A stretch of DNA of 64,000 bases from Azospirillum sp. TSA2s (GTDB lineage Bacteria > Pseudomonadota > Alphaproteobacteria > Azospirillales > Azospirillaceae), in the NCBI RefSeq assembly GCF_004923315.1, contig NZ_CP039647.1, forward strand, positions 1 through 64,000, given 5' to 3'. The notes beneath the pieces are model-generated. The model saw only the letters and a program-made list of their open reading frames with translations, was not told where the DNA came from and did no database searches. Below, piece after piece: positions 55,435-63,660 of this stretch (position 1 is the first letter of the stretch; each line of letters begins with the position of its first letter). A program made the translations under genes and the position numbers.

Positions 55435-56258
55435 GCGCCATCTCCTGCAACCGGACGCGGCGACGCCCCGTTATAGCGGTAGGGAATAGACGGCGGCATC
55501 GGTCCCTTGATGCGGCCGCCCTGCTGCGACTGCTCCCAGGCGTGCGCCAGGATGCCAACCGAGCGCGACAGCACGAACAACCCGCGCCCAAGACCAGCCG
55601 GGAAGCCAAGTTCAGCGAAGACCACGGCGGTGGCGCCGTCGATGTTCATCGGCAGCCGCTTGCCCTTGCGCCCGGCAAGCGCATCCTCCACCGCGCGGCC
55701 GATGGCGGCGGCCTCTCCGGTCACGGTGCCCTCCCCTCTCGCCTCCTCGACCAGGGCCAGCAGCCGGCCGGCGCGCGGATCGACGGGATGGAAGCGGTGG
55801 CCGAAGCCGGGGATATGCTCGCGCCGCTCCAGCCGGGCGGCAATCTCGCTCTCCGCCGCCCCGGCCACGGACATGCCGTCCGCCATGCGAGCGGCGACGG
55901 CGGCGTACAGTTCCATGCATTGCTGGCCGGCGCCGCCATGGACGTCGCCCAGCGCATTGATGCCGGACGCCATGGCGTTGTTCAGTCCGACGCCGCAGGT
56001 GGCAGCCATACGGGCGGTGGCGATGGACGGCGCCTGTGGGCCGTGGTCCACCGCCGCCACCAGTGCTGCACCCAACAGCCGGCCCTGCGCCGGTGTCGGC
56101 AACTCGCCGCGCAGCATCAACCAGACCATGTCGGGGAAGCCGATCGTGCCGATCAGCTCCTCGATGGCGTAGCCGCGCACCCGGATCGAACCCGGATGGA
56201 TGTCGATGATCGACGTCCGCCACCAGCCGGTGGCGCTATCGATGGTCGTTTCGGACAT
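55431..56258 (-). CDS. Citryl-CoA lyase-like citrate-synthase-superfamily protein
   Basis: This 275-residue protein, shorter than citrate synthase, is like the citryl-CoA-lyase-like branch of the superfamily. The active-site elements are intact: the first histidine in GDVHGGAGQQ, the second in GFGHRFHPVDPRA and an aspartate in PMNIDGATAVV. The likely reaction is reversible cleavage of a citryl- or citramalyl-type CoA ester. The substrate is inferred from the neighbouring CoA-transferase and the dehydrogenase. The ATG at 56258 was chosen; the longer open frame covers the aldehyde dehydrogenase antisense to nothing. Confidence 0.8.
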   Translation of the reverse strand: MSETTIDSATGWWRTSIIDIHPGSIRVRGYAIEELIGTIGFPDMVWLMLRGELPTPAQGRLLGAALVAAVDHGPQAPSIATARMAATCGVGLNNAMASGINALGDVHGGAGQQCMELYAAVAARMADGMSVAGAAESEIAARLERREHIPGFGHRFHPVDPRAGRLLALVEEARGEGTVTGEAAAIGRAVEDALAGRKGKRLPMNIDGATAVVFAELGFPAGLGRGLFVLSRSVGILAHAWEQSQQGGRIKGPMPPSIPYRYNGASPRPVAGDGA

Positions 56259-56296
56259 GGGAATGCTCCCGGAGGGCTCCCTTCGCAGGCCCGGCC

Positions 56297-57775
56297 TCAG
56301 CCGAGCACGAAGGGGTTTGCGCGGTTGGGTTTGGTGGTGATCCAGACACTCTTGGTCTGGAGATATTCCTTGATCGCCTCCACGCCGCCCTCTCGGCCGA
56401 GACCGGAGCGCTTGTAGCCGCCGAAGGGCGTGGTGAAGCTGGTGGAGCGGTAATTGTTCACCCACACCGTCCCGGCGCGCAGCCGGTCGACGCAGTACAT
56501 CGCGCGGTGCAGGTCGCGCGTCCAGACGCCGGCCGCCAGACCGAATTCGACGTCGTTGGCGATGCGCAGCGCATCGTCCTCGTCCTCGAAGGGAATGACG
56601 CAGAGGACCGGGCCGAACACCTCCTCCTGGGCGATGCGCATGTCGTTGCGCACCTGCGTGAAGATGGTCGGCGCCACGAACTGCCCCTGGCCGTAGTCGG
56701 GCCCCGAGAGGGCATGGCCGCCGAGCGCGCAGACCGCCCCCTCCTGCTTCGCCATGTCGATCATCCGCAGGATCTTCTCCCATTGCGGACGGGTGGCGAT
56801 GGGGCCGATCTGCGTGTCCATCTTCGACGGGTCGCCGATGCGCGCCTCGGCGGCCGCCGCGACCAGCTTCTCGACGAAGGCATCGTGGATGGACTTCTGG
56901 ACCAGCAGGCGCGAGCCGGCCATGCAGGTCTGGCCCGAGGCGCCGAACACGCCGGAGATCGCGCCCTTCACCGCCTGGTCGAGGTCGGCGTCGTCGAAGA
57001 CGATGTTCGGCGACTTGCCGCCCAGCTCCAGCGTCACCTTCTTCAGGCCCGGCGCCGCGGCCTCGTTGACGCGCTGGCCGCCGATGTCGCCACCGGTGAA
57101 GGCGATCTTGGCGGTCAGGGGATGGCGCACCAGCGGCTCGCCCACCTCCGCACCGAAGCCGGTCACGACATTCACCACACCTCGCGGGAATCCCGCCTCG
57201 TGCGCCAGCTTCGCCAGTTCCAGGATGGAGGCGGAGGTGTATTCCGACGGCTTGATGACGATGGTGTTCCCGGCTGCCAGCGCCGGCGCCATCTTCCATG
57301 TGGTCAGCGCCAGCGGCGAGTTCCACGGCGTGATGGCGACGACGACGCCGAGCGGCTCGTACTTCACATAGTTGAAGACGTCGGCCTTGTTGATCGGCAC
57401 GACCGCGCCCTGAACCTTGTCGGCCAGCCCGGCATAATAATGGAACCACTGGGCCACGTTCCGCACCTGCCCGCTGACCTCGGCCATCAGCTTGCCGTTG
57501 TCGCGCTGCTCGATGGCGCCCAGCCGGTCGACGTTGGCCTCGATCAGTTCGGCCAGCCGACGCAGCAGGGCGCCGCGCTGGGTTGCCGTCAGCCCGGCCC
57601 AGTCCGGTGACAGGAAGGCGCGGTGCGCCGCATCCACCGCGCGGTCGGCATCAGCCTGCATGCCGCGCGGGATCTCCGCCCAGGCCCGCCCCGAAAAGGG
57701 CTCCGTCGTTTCGAACCACTCGTTGGAAACCGGATCGCACCAGCCCCCGTCGATGAACAGCTTGTAGCGTTCCAC
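56297..57775 (-). CDS. NAD(P)-dependent aldehyde dehydrogenase, second copy
   Basis: This 492-residue ALDH has N152 (TPWNSPLA), VIKPSE, general base E250 (LELGGKSPN) and catalytic C284 (SGQTCMAGSRL). GGKSPNIVF and the overall pattern fit broad betaine/aromatic/semialdehyde dehydrogenases. It starts at a GTG (57775) with GAGG directly before it; no in-frame ATG lies upstream. It is the first gene of the IclR-linked minus-strand run and its promoter overlaps two operator-like sites. Confidence 0.92.
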   Translation of the reverse strand: MERYKLFIDGGWCDPVSNEWFETTEPFSGRAWAEIPRGMQADADRAVDAAHRAFLSPDWAGLTATQRGALLRRLAELIEANVDRLGAIEQRDNGKLMAEVSGQVRNVAQWFHYYAGLADKVQGAVVPINKADVFNYVKYEPLGVVVAITPWNSPLALTTWKMAPALAAGNTIVIKPSEYTSASILELAKLAHEAGFPRGVVNVVTGFGAEVGEPLVRHPLTAKIAFTGGDIGGQRVNEAAAPGLKKVTLELGGKSPNIVFDDADLDQAVKGAISGVFGASGQTCMAGSRLLVQKSIHDAFVEKLVAAAAEARIGDPSKMDTQIGPIATRPQWEKILRMIDMAKQEGAVCALGGHALSGPDYGQGQFVAPTIFTQVRNDMRIAQEEVFGPVLCVIPFEDEDDALRIANDVEFGLAAGVWTRDLHRAMYCVDRLRAGTVWVNNYRSTSFTTPFGGYKRSGLGREGGVEAIKEYLQTKSVWITTKPNRANPFVLG

Positions 57776-57791
57776 CCTCGGCCTCGCATAA

Positions 57792-57808
57792 GTTCTGTTA
57801 GATAGAAC
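57792..57808. promoter_or_regulatory. IclR operator-like site A
   Basis: GTTCT-GTTAGAT-AGAAC is a perfect 5-bp-arm inverted repeat, 17-41 bases upstream of the aldehyde dehydrogenase GTG. Site B is 20 bases away. Confidence 0.6.
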
Positions 57809-57811
57809 CGT

Positions 57812-57828
57812 GTTTCATCTAAGAGAAC
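57812..57828. promoter_or_regulatory. IclR operator-like site B
   Basis: GTTTC-ATCTAAG-AGAAC, read on the minus strand, matches site A at 14 of 17 positions. Centres are 20 bases apart, about two helical turns, a typical tandem arrangement for an IclR tetramer. Confidence 0.6.
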
Positions 57829-57982
57829 ATAGGCGTGCCAAATGCGTCAAGCCCGAACCATTCGCTTCCTCACTTTTTTCAGCCAAGGCCTTGTACCGGC
57901 CATCCTTGACGTACGATGGTGGTGTCGGGGAAAAATGCGCGCCGAGGATGCTTATGGCCCATCAGCCAACAAAGGACGCGAT

Positions 57983-58696
57983 ATGACCGATGCGAAGGCC
58001 AACATGACGACCGCATCCTCCGGCGGGGTGGAGTCCGTCGACCGGGCGCTGAGCATCGTCGGCTGCTTCCAGGCAGGCGATCACGCCCTGAGTTTGACGG
58101 AGATCGCTGCGCGGACCGGTCTTTATAAAAGCACCATCCTGCGGCTGACCGTGTCGTTGGAGAAGGCCGGCTATCTGGTCCGCCATCAGGACAAGTCCTA
58201 TCGGCTCGGCCCGGAGCTGATGCGGCTGGGGGGGCTCTACCAGCGCTCGCTGCGGCTGGAGGATCATGTCCGACCGGTGCTGCGCCAGCTGATGCGGGAA
58301 AGCGGGGAAAGCGCGTCCTTCTTCCGGCGCGAAGGGGCATGGCGTATCTGCGCGTTCCGCGAGGATTCGACCCAGGCGATCCGCGACCATGTCCATGAAG
58401 GCGACCGCTTGCCCCTGGACCGGGGGGCCGCCGGCCATGTGCTCACCCACTTCGCCGGGACGGTATCGGCGGCCGACTTCGCCGCCCTTCCCCTGCGCTC
58501 CTTCGGCGAGCGCGAGTCGGAAACCGGGGCCGCCGCCGTACCGGTCTTTTCCCAGCGGGAGGGGCTGATCGGCGCCCTGACCCTGTCGGGTCCGCTGACC
58601 CGCTTCACCGAGGAGCGCGTGGCGGTGATGGCGCCCCTGTTGCTGGCCGCCGGTCGGCGGCTGTCCGAGACTCTGGGCGGACACTATCCGATTTGA
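57983..58696 (+). CDS. IclR-family transcriptional regulator
   Basis: This 237-residue regulator has the IclR winged helix (LTEIAARTGLYKSTILRLTV) followed by the GAF-like effector domain (SFFRREGAWRICAFREDS, PLDRGAAGHVLTHFAGTVSA). It starts at ATG 57983 after AAAGGA. It is divergent from the aldehyde dehydrogenase/CoA-transferase run. The tandem sites in the 207-base gap are its likely targets. IclR regulators typically respond to an aromatic or carboxylic acid intermediate. Confidence 0.9.
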   Translation: MTDAKANMTTASSGGVESVDRALSIVGCFQAGDHALSLTEIAARTGLYKSTILRLTVSLEKAGYLVRHQDKSYRLGPELMRLGGLYQRSLRLEDHVRPVLRQLMRESGESASFFRREGAWRICAFREDSTQAIRDHVHEGDRLPLDRGAAGHVLTHFAGTVSAADFAALPLRSFGERESETGAAAVPVFSQREGLIGALTLSGPLTRFTEERVAVMAPLLLAAGRRLSETLGGHYPI

Positions 58697-58736
58697 AGGT
58701 TCGCCGGGGCTTCAAGGCCGGTGACAGGGAGTTGAC

Positions 58737-59459
58737 ATGGATACGCTGACTCAACAGGTGCGGGACGGGATCGCGGCGAACGGATTCTCGTTCATCAAGG
58801 CACCCGACATGCAGGCTCTGCTCGGCGCGGCCGGTCTCGTGGACTGGGACGGTTTCAGCAGCAGTTGGGACGACCTGGGCCTCGATCTCTACATGGCGGA
58901 CGGCGGTCGTTACCGGCGGCGGCGCCATGCCGCCTTTGCCCTGTCGGCAGGGGACATCCGGCGCAAGCCGCACCAGCCCCATTACCAGAGCCGCGATTAC
59001 AACCCGCTCAACGGCGGGATCGAGCGCTGGTTCGAGCCGGTCACCGACGGGATCGCGGCGCATCCCGCCCTGCGCGCGATCCTGGCGACCAGCTTCGCCC
59101 TGTTCGACCCGTTGACGCCGCCCGACGTCCGTCCCGAGGTCTGGCACACGGAGGTTCATCAGTTTCGCATCGAGGCGCGCGCGGGCGAGGCAGCCCAACC
59201 CACGCCCGAAGGCATGCATCGGGACGGCGTCGACTGGGTCCTGGTGATGCTGATCCGGCGCGAGAACATCGCGAGCGGCACCACCACCATTCACGACCTC
59301 AATGGCCACCCGCTGGGAAGCTTCACCCTGCGCCATCCGCTGGAATCGGCGGTGCTGAACGACGCGCGGGTGTTCCATGGCGTGACGCCGGTGGAACCCG
59401 CCGACCCGGACCGGCCCGCATTCCGCGACGTTCTCGTGGTGACCTTGCGTCGCCCGTGA
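58737..59459 (+). CDS. 2-oxoglutarate/Fe(II) dioxygenase (PF10014-type, free amino acid hydroxylase family)
   Basis: This 240-residue protein resembles the 2OG-Fe_Oxy_2 family that includes L-isoleucine 4-hydroxylase. The iron facial triad is visible: H161-x-D163 (EGMHRDGVDWVLV) and H214 (ARVFHGVTPV), with R230 (AFRDVLVV) placed to bind 2-oxoglutarate. The N-terminal half (PHYQSRDYNPLNGGIERWFE) is typical of the group. It hydroxylates a small substrate, often an aliphatic amino acid, using oxygen and 2-oxoglutarate. It starts 40 bases after the IclR gene on the same strand and converges on an MFS gene. Confidence 0.82.
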   Translation: MDTLTQQVRDGIAANGFSFIKAPDMQALLGAAGLVDWDGFSSSWDDLGLDLYMADGGRYRRRRHAAFALSAGDIRRKPHQPHYQSRDYNPLNGGIERWFEPVTDGIAAHPALRAILATSFALFDPLTPPDVRPEVWHTEVHQFRIEARAGEAAQPTPEGMHRDGVDWVLVMLIRRENIASGTTTIHDLNGHPLGSFTLRHPLESAVLNDARVFHGVTPVEPADPDRPAFRDVLVVTLRRP

Positions 59460-59480
59460 CCGGTTCTCCCTTCCGGCCCG

Positions 59481-60818
59481 TCAACGCTCTTCCACCGGCG
59501 CCACCTTCGGGAACAGGATGAAGGCCGCCAGCGCCGCCACGGCCGCCGCCAGCCACACCCCGCTCCAGCTCGCCCGTTCCAGGACATGGGGGATCGCCAG
59601 CGGGGCGAGGAAGTAGGCCCCGAAGGCGAAGGTGTTGCCGAGTCCGAGAGCCGTGCCGGTATGCGCGATGCCCGCAATGCTGGCGAGTTCGGTGAAGGCG
59701 ATGCCGTGCCAGCTGGACGCGACGATCCCGCCGCCGACCAGGGCGACGACCACCGCCACAACGAACGCACCGCCGGGCTCCGGCAGGGCGCTGTTGATCG
59801 CGACGAAGCCGGCCAGCACGCAGTAGACGACGGCCGTCAGCAAAGCGCATGACTTGAGGAACGGCCGGCGGTTGCGGCGACGGTCGGTGAAATGGCCGCT
59901 CCAAACACGGACGACGGCGGCACCAAGCTGAATCGCCACGATGCTGGCACTCACCGCGGCGGTGCCGAGATGACCGACATCGTTCAAGAAGATCGCCGCG
60001 AAGGTCACGACCGCCACCTGCGGAATGCACAGCGCGCCGATGCCGAAGACCGTTTTCCAAACCTGTTCGTTGCGCAGCGGTCCCTTTCCGGAGTTCCGCG
60101 AAGAGGTCCCCGCCATCATCTTCGCCGCCATCACGGGAGGTTCGCTCACCCACAGCCACACGAACCCGGTGGTAATGAGGCAGAACGCCGCCAGCGTGCC
60201 GTAGACGCCCTGGAATCCGACGCCCTCGGCGAGCGGGGGAAGGATCAGCGCCCCGGCGGCACCGCCGGCCGGCAGCGCCATCTGCCGGACACTCATGGCG
60301 AATCCCCGCTCGCCTTCGCCGAACCACGCCATGACTGCCCGCCCGCTCGACCCGTTCAGGCTGCCGCCGATCATGCCGACCAGCAGGAAGGCGCCTGCGA
60401 GAAGCGTGGTGGACGGAATGCGGCCCGGCACCGGCGATAGCAGCAGCGCCATGAGCGCCAGCATCAAACCCGTCAGGCCGAGCCCCGTCAGCAGCACCTT
60501 GCGGTCGCCCCACCGGTCGGTCAGCATCCCCCACAGCAATTCGCTGCCGGCGACTCCCAGCCCCATGGCCCCGATCACCAGCCCCAGATCCGTCGCCGCG
60601 AGCCCGTAATCGGCCCGCATGGAGACGGCCGTCGCCGGAAGCCCGGTCAGGGCCGCGGCAAAGCTGCCGTTGGCAGCCACCCCGACCCCCAGCACCTTCC
60701 AGCGATGGGAGTCCTTGCCGATGGCCTTGTCGGTGGATTCTCTACCGGCACCGGCACCGGCGCCGCCGAAATTTCGCAATGAGGCCCGCAGGCCCCGTTC
60801 GTCACTGGTCGTCGTCAT
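59481..60818 (-). CDS. MFS transporter
   Basis: This 445-residue membrane protein has about twelve hydrophobic helices. The MFS loop motif after helix 2 is LTDRWGDRKVLLTG, and helices such as TGLMLALMALLLSPVPG and VGGGIVASSWHGIAFTELAS are clear. The N-terminal ATG at 60818 was chosen over a TTG at 60833. It is divergent from a LysR gene, whose palindrome lies in the shared promoter region, so that regulator probably controls it. The substrate is unknown, probably an organic acid or amino acid. Confidence 0.9.
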   Translation of the reverse strand: MTTTSDERGLRASLRNFGGAGAGAGRESTDKAIGKDSHRWKVLGVGVAANGSFAAALTGLPATAVSMRADYGLAATDLGLVIGAMGLGVAGSELLWGMLTDRWGDRKVLLTGLGLTGLMLALMALLLSPVPGRIPSTTLLAGAFLLVGMIGGSLNGSSGRAVMAWFGEGERGFAMSVRQMALPAGGAAGALILPPLAEGVGFQGVYGTLAAFCLITTGFVWLWVSEPPVMAAKMMAGTSSRNSGKGPLRNEQVWKTVFGIGALCIPQVAVVTFAAIFLNDVGHLGTAAVSASIVAIQLGAAVVRVWSGHFTDRRRNRRPFLKSCALLTAVVYCVLAGFVAINSALPEPGGAFVVAVVVALVGGGIVASSWHGIAFTELASIAGIAHTGTALGLGNTFAFGAYFLAPLAIPHVLERASWSGVWLAAAVAALAAFILFPKVAPVEER

Positions 60819-60880
60819 GTCCGGAAGCCTCAATGTCGCTTGTGCTTGCCTCCTTGCTGATACCGCGCGACAATCATTCT

Positions 60881-60896
60881 GATAATCAGGATTATC
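60881..60896. promoter_or_regulatory. Palindromic LysR operator candidate
   Basis: GATAATC-AG-GATTATC has perfect 7-bp arms in the 113-base gap between the MFS and LysR genes, 36 bases before the LysR start and 63 before the MFS start. Confidence 0.6.
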
Positions 60897-60931
60897 TGTA
60901 CCATTGATCCCGCAAATCAGGACTGTTGGCC

Positions 60932-61810
60932 GTGAGCAAGGTGATCTTCGATCTCGACGTGCTGCGCAGCTTCGTCACCGGTATCGACCTCGGCAGTTTT
61001 GCCAAGGCCGCGGACCGGCTGGGCCGCTCGACTTCGGCCGTAAGCGCACAGATCAGGAAGCTCGAGGAGCAGGCCGGCGTGCCGATCTTTCGCAAGGCCG
61101 GTCGGGGCCTTGCCCTGACCGAGGCGGGGGAGACCATGCTCGCCTACGCCCGGCGCCTGCTCGACCTCAATGACGAGGCCGTCACCGCTCTTCACGGCAT
61201 GACGTCGGAAGGGTGGCTGCGGGTCGGCATGCAGGAGGATTTTGCGGAAAAGCTGTTGCCGGCGGCGCTCGGCCGCTTTGCCCGCGCGCATCCCAAGGTC
61301 CGGATCGAGGCGCGTGTCGGCCGCAACAACGATCTGCTCGACCGGGTGGCGCGGGGGCAACTGGACTTCGCCCTCGCCTGGGACAATGGAGCGGCGGCGC
61401 CGTTCAAGACCGACATCGCCACTCTTCCCGTCCGCTGGATCGCGCCCGGCACCGGCATGGCGATGCCAACATCCGAAGACGGAGCGCTGCCGCTGATTTC
61501 CTTCGATGACGGCTGCTGGTTCCGGCACGTCGGCACGGCGGCGCTCGACCGTGCCGGCCGGGCATGGCGCATCGCACTGACGAGCCCCAGCCTTTCGGGA
61601 TTGTGGGCCGGCGTTGAAGCGGGGCTGGGACTCACCCTGCGGACGCCGATCGGCCTGTCGTCCGGCGTCCGCGTGGTGGAGGAAGGGACCCATGGCCTGC
61701 CTCCGCTTCCCTCGATAAACCTCGCGATCTACCGGAAGGATGCAACGCTCGATCCTCTGGCGGAACGGCTGATCGACATCGTCACGGATGGCGTGCGGGA
61801 CCTGACCTGA
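60932..61810 (+). CDS. LysR-family transcriptional regulator
   Basis: This 292-residue LysR regulator has the helix-turn-helix LGSFAKAADRLGRSTSAVSA and effector-domain segments (VGMQEDFAEKLLP, GLWAGVEAGLGLTLRTP). It starts at GTG 60932, nine bases after AGGA; a TTG at 60926 is less likely. It is divergent from the MFS transporter. DLDVLRSFVTGIDLGSFAKA matches the group of LysR proteins that control exporters or importers of small metabolites. Confidence 0.88.
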   Translation: MSKVIFDLDVLRSFVTGIDLGSFAKAADRLGRSTSAVSAQIRKLEEQAGVPIFRKAGRGLALTEAGETMLAYARRLLDLNDEAVTALHGMTSEGWLRVGMQEDFAEKLLPAALGRFARAHPKVRIEARVGRNNDLLDRVARGQLDFALAWDNGAAAPFKTDIATLPVRWIAPGTGMAMPTSEDGALPLISFDDGCWFRHVGTAALDRAGRAWRIALTSPSLSGLWAGVEAGLGLTLRTPIGLSSGVRVVEEGTHGLPPLPSINLAIYRKDATLDPLAERLIDIVTDGVRDLT

Positions 61811-61854
61811 CGAAATGCCGCAGACGCCGCGGTTGACCCTCAGCCAAAGGCTCA

Positions 61855-61883
61855 ACTACCATACCAGCAACTGGAATGGTAGT
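61855..61883. promoter_or_regulatory. 29-base inverted repeat, regulator-site candidate
   Basis: ACTACCATACCAG and CTGGAATGGTAGT are 13-base arms with one mismatch around CAA, 45-73 bases after the LysR stop. The short loop also allows an RNA hairpin. The core CCAT/ATGG pattern is reminiscent of GntR-type hexuronate operators, without certainty. Confidence 0.5.
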
Positions 61884-61984
61884 ATGCAACGCCACGAACG
61901 GTCCCGAAGCGGCACCGCTCCCGACGATGGCCGGACTGCTCCAGGAAACAGTGCTGAAACGTGCGACCGCCGCCCGGTGGTGCC

Positions 61985-62012
61985 GCGGGAAAACCGGATA
62001 ACCGGTTCCCGC
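61985..62012. promoter_or_regulatory. Bulged inverted repeat in the ExuT-like leader
   Basis: GCGGGAA-AA-CCGG pairs with CCGG-TTCCCGC around ATAA, with a two-base bulge: 11 base pairs. It may be a leader hairpin. Confidence 0.4.
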
Positions 62013-62128
62013 GCCTGCCCATCGGTGCCCCTGAAATAGTGGGCCAAGACATCTGATGGACCGGAACCGGTGCGCAGATCCTGCGCAGTGTCCGGCGGCG
62101 GTGTGCGTCCTGGCTGGAGATGCCAATC

Positions 62129-63502
62129 ATGAGCGAACAGACTATTGCCGACGCCCCACCCGGCCAGTCGGCGGGACCGGTCCACAAGGCCGGCGGCATC
62201 GGCAACGCGGCGGGCAAAGCGGCGGTCACGGTAAGCAAGGCCATCGGCCGCTATCGCTGGACCATCTGCGGCCTGCTCTTCTTCTCGACAACCATCAACT
62301 ACATGGACCGGCAGGTCCTGGGCCTGCTGAAGTCCACGCTGATGGGCGACATGGGCTGGACCGAGTCCGACTTCGGCGACATCGTCGCCGCCTTCTCGCT
62401 GGCCTACGCCTTCGGCTATGTCGGCTGCGGCCGGCTGATGGACAAGATCGGCATCCGCATCGGCCTGCCGGCCGCGGTCGCCGGCTGGAGCCTCTTCGCC
62501 TGCGTTCATGCCTTCATGGGCAGCGTCTTCGGCTTCAAGGTGGCGCGCGCCGGCCTGGGCCTGACCGAGGGCGGCAATTTCCCGGCTTCGATCAAGGCGG
62601 TGTCGGAGTGGTTCCCAGCCAAGGAACGGGCGCTCGCCACCGGCATCTTCAACGCCGGCTCCAACGTCGGCGCGGTCGTGGCGCCGATCCTGGTACCGAT
62701 CCTGCTCGTCACCTACGGCTGGCAGGCGGCCTTCCTGGTCACCGGCGGCATCGGCTTCTTCTGGGTCATCGCCTGGCTGCTGATCTACCGCAAGCCGGAA
62801 GACCATCCGAAGCTGACGGCGGAGGAGCTGGCCTATATCCGCAGCGATCCCGTCCAGCCGCAGGAGAACATCCCCTGGATCAAGCTGCTGAGCTATCGTG
62901 GCACCTGGGCGAACATCGTCGGCACCTGCTTCTCGGCGCCCGTCTGGTGGTTCTACCTGAACTGGGTCCCGGGTTTCCTGAACAAGCAGTATGGCGTCAA
63001 CCTGTTCGGGGCGATGCTGCCGCTGATCATCATCTACACCATGGCGGATTTCGGCAGCGTCGGCGGCGGCTGGTTCTCCTCCCACTTGATCAAGCGCGGC
63101 ATGAAGCCCCTGCGCGCCCGCAAGCTGACCTTCCTGGTCTGCGGCCTGTGCGTGCTGCCGGTGTTCTTCGCCTCGACCGTGTCCAACATGTGGCTGGCCG
63201 TTCTGCTGATCGGCATCGCCGCCTCCGCCCACCAGGGCTATTCGGCCAACGTCTACACCATCGTGTCCGACACCATGCCGCGCAATGCGGTGGGTTCGGT
63301 GGTCGGCATCGGCGGCTTCTGCGCCTATTTCGTCGGCATGTTCGTGTCGATGGGCGTCGGTCGCCTGCTGGATGCGACCAACGGCAACTATCAGGTGCTG
63401 TTCGGCATCGCGTCGGTGCTCTACCTCGTCGGTCTGGCGATCATGCACCTGATCCTGCCGAAGACCGGATCGGGCAAGACCCCGGCCGGGATCGAGGTCT
63501 GA
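62129..63502 (+). CDS. Hexuronate-type MFS transporter (ExuT-like anion:cation symporter)
   Basis: This 457-residue membrane protein has about twelve helices after a roughly 45-residue soluble N-terminus. Typical ACS-family motifs are TTINYMDRQVLGLLKSTLMG after helix 1, GEGG-like LGLTEGGNFPASIKAVSEWF and FNAGSNVGAVVAPILVPILL. ATG 62129 is favoured because GGAG lies nine bases upstream; ATG 62120 directly abuts it. ExuT-type carriers import glucuronate, galacturonate or similar acids. The following fructuronate reductase-like gene supports hexuronate use. Confidence 0.87.
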   Translation: MSEQTIADAPPGQSAGPVHKAGGIGNAAGKAAVTVSKAIGRYRWTICGLLFFSTTINYMDRQVLGLLKSTLMGDMGWTESDFGDIVAAFSLAYAFGYVGCGRLMDKIGIRIGLPAAVAGWSLFACVHAFMGSVFGFKVARAGLGLTEGGNFPASIKAVSEWFPAKERALATGIFNAGSNVGAVVAPILVPILLVTYGWQAAFLVTGGIGFFWVIAWLLIYRKPEDHPKLTAEELAYIRSDPVQPQENIPWIKLLSYRGTWANIVGTCFSAPVWWFYLNWVPGFLNKQYGVNLFGAMLPLIIIYTMADFGSVGGGWFSSHLIKRGMKPLRARKLTFLVCGLCVLPVFFASTVSNMWLAVLLIGIAASAHQGYSANVYTIVSDTMPRNAVGSVVGIGGFCAYFVGMFVSMGVGRLLDATNGNYQVLFGIASVLYLVGLAIMHLILPKTGSGKTPAGIEV

Positions 63503-63525
63503 CCTCGCCTGGACTCCACCTCGCC

Positions 63526-63550
63526 ACTCCGGGGCGCCCTGCCCCGGAGT
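63526..63550 (+). terminator. Stem-loop after the ExuT-like gene
   Basis: A perfect 10-bp stem, ACTCCGGGGC/GCCCCGGAGT, surrounds GCCCT. No T run follows, so it may attenuate or stabilise rather than fully terminate. Confidence 0.5.
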
Positions 63551-63660
63551 CCTCACCAGCGACCAACAGTTTTACCGAATGACGGTGCACCGGCCACCCG
63601 CGCTGCCCCCCGGGCAGCGGATGGGGAGACCGCAGCGACCGCCGCGAACCGGAGCCCATC

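Larger units (their letters stand above)
61811..62128. promoter_or_regulatory. Structured leader region upstream of the ExuT-like gene
   Basis: This 318-base region without a gene carries three inverted repeats, listed separately or here. ACCGG-AA-CCGGT lies at 62060-62071. The MFS start at 62129 has GGAG nine bases upstream. No recognised riboswitch was seen. Confidence 0.5.

Noticed and set aside
56180..56200. tRNA-like T-arm fragment (CGATCGAACCCGG)
   Set aside because: It lies inside the citryl-CoA-lyase-like coding sequence and no cloverleaf can be built around it.
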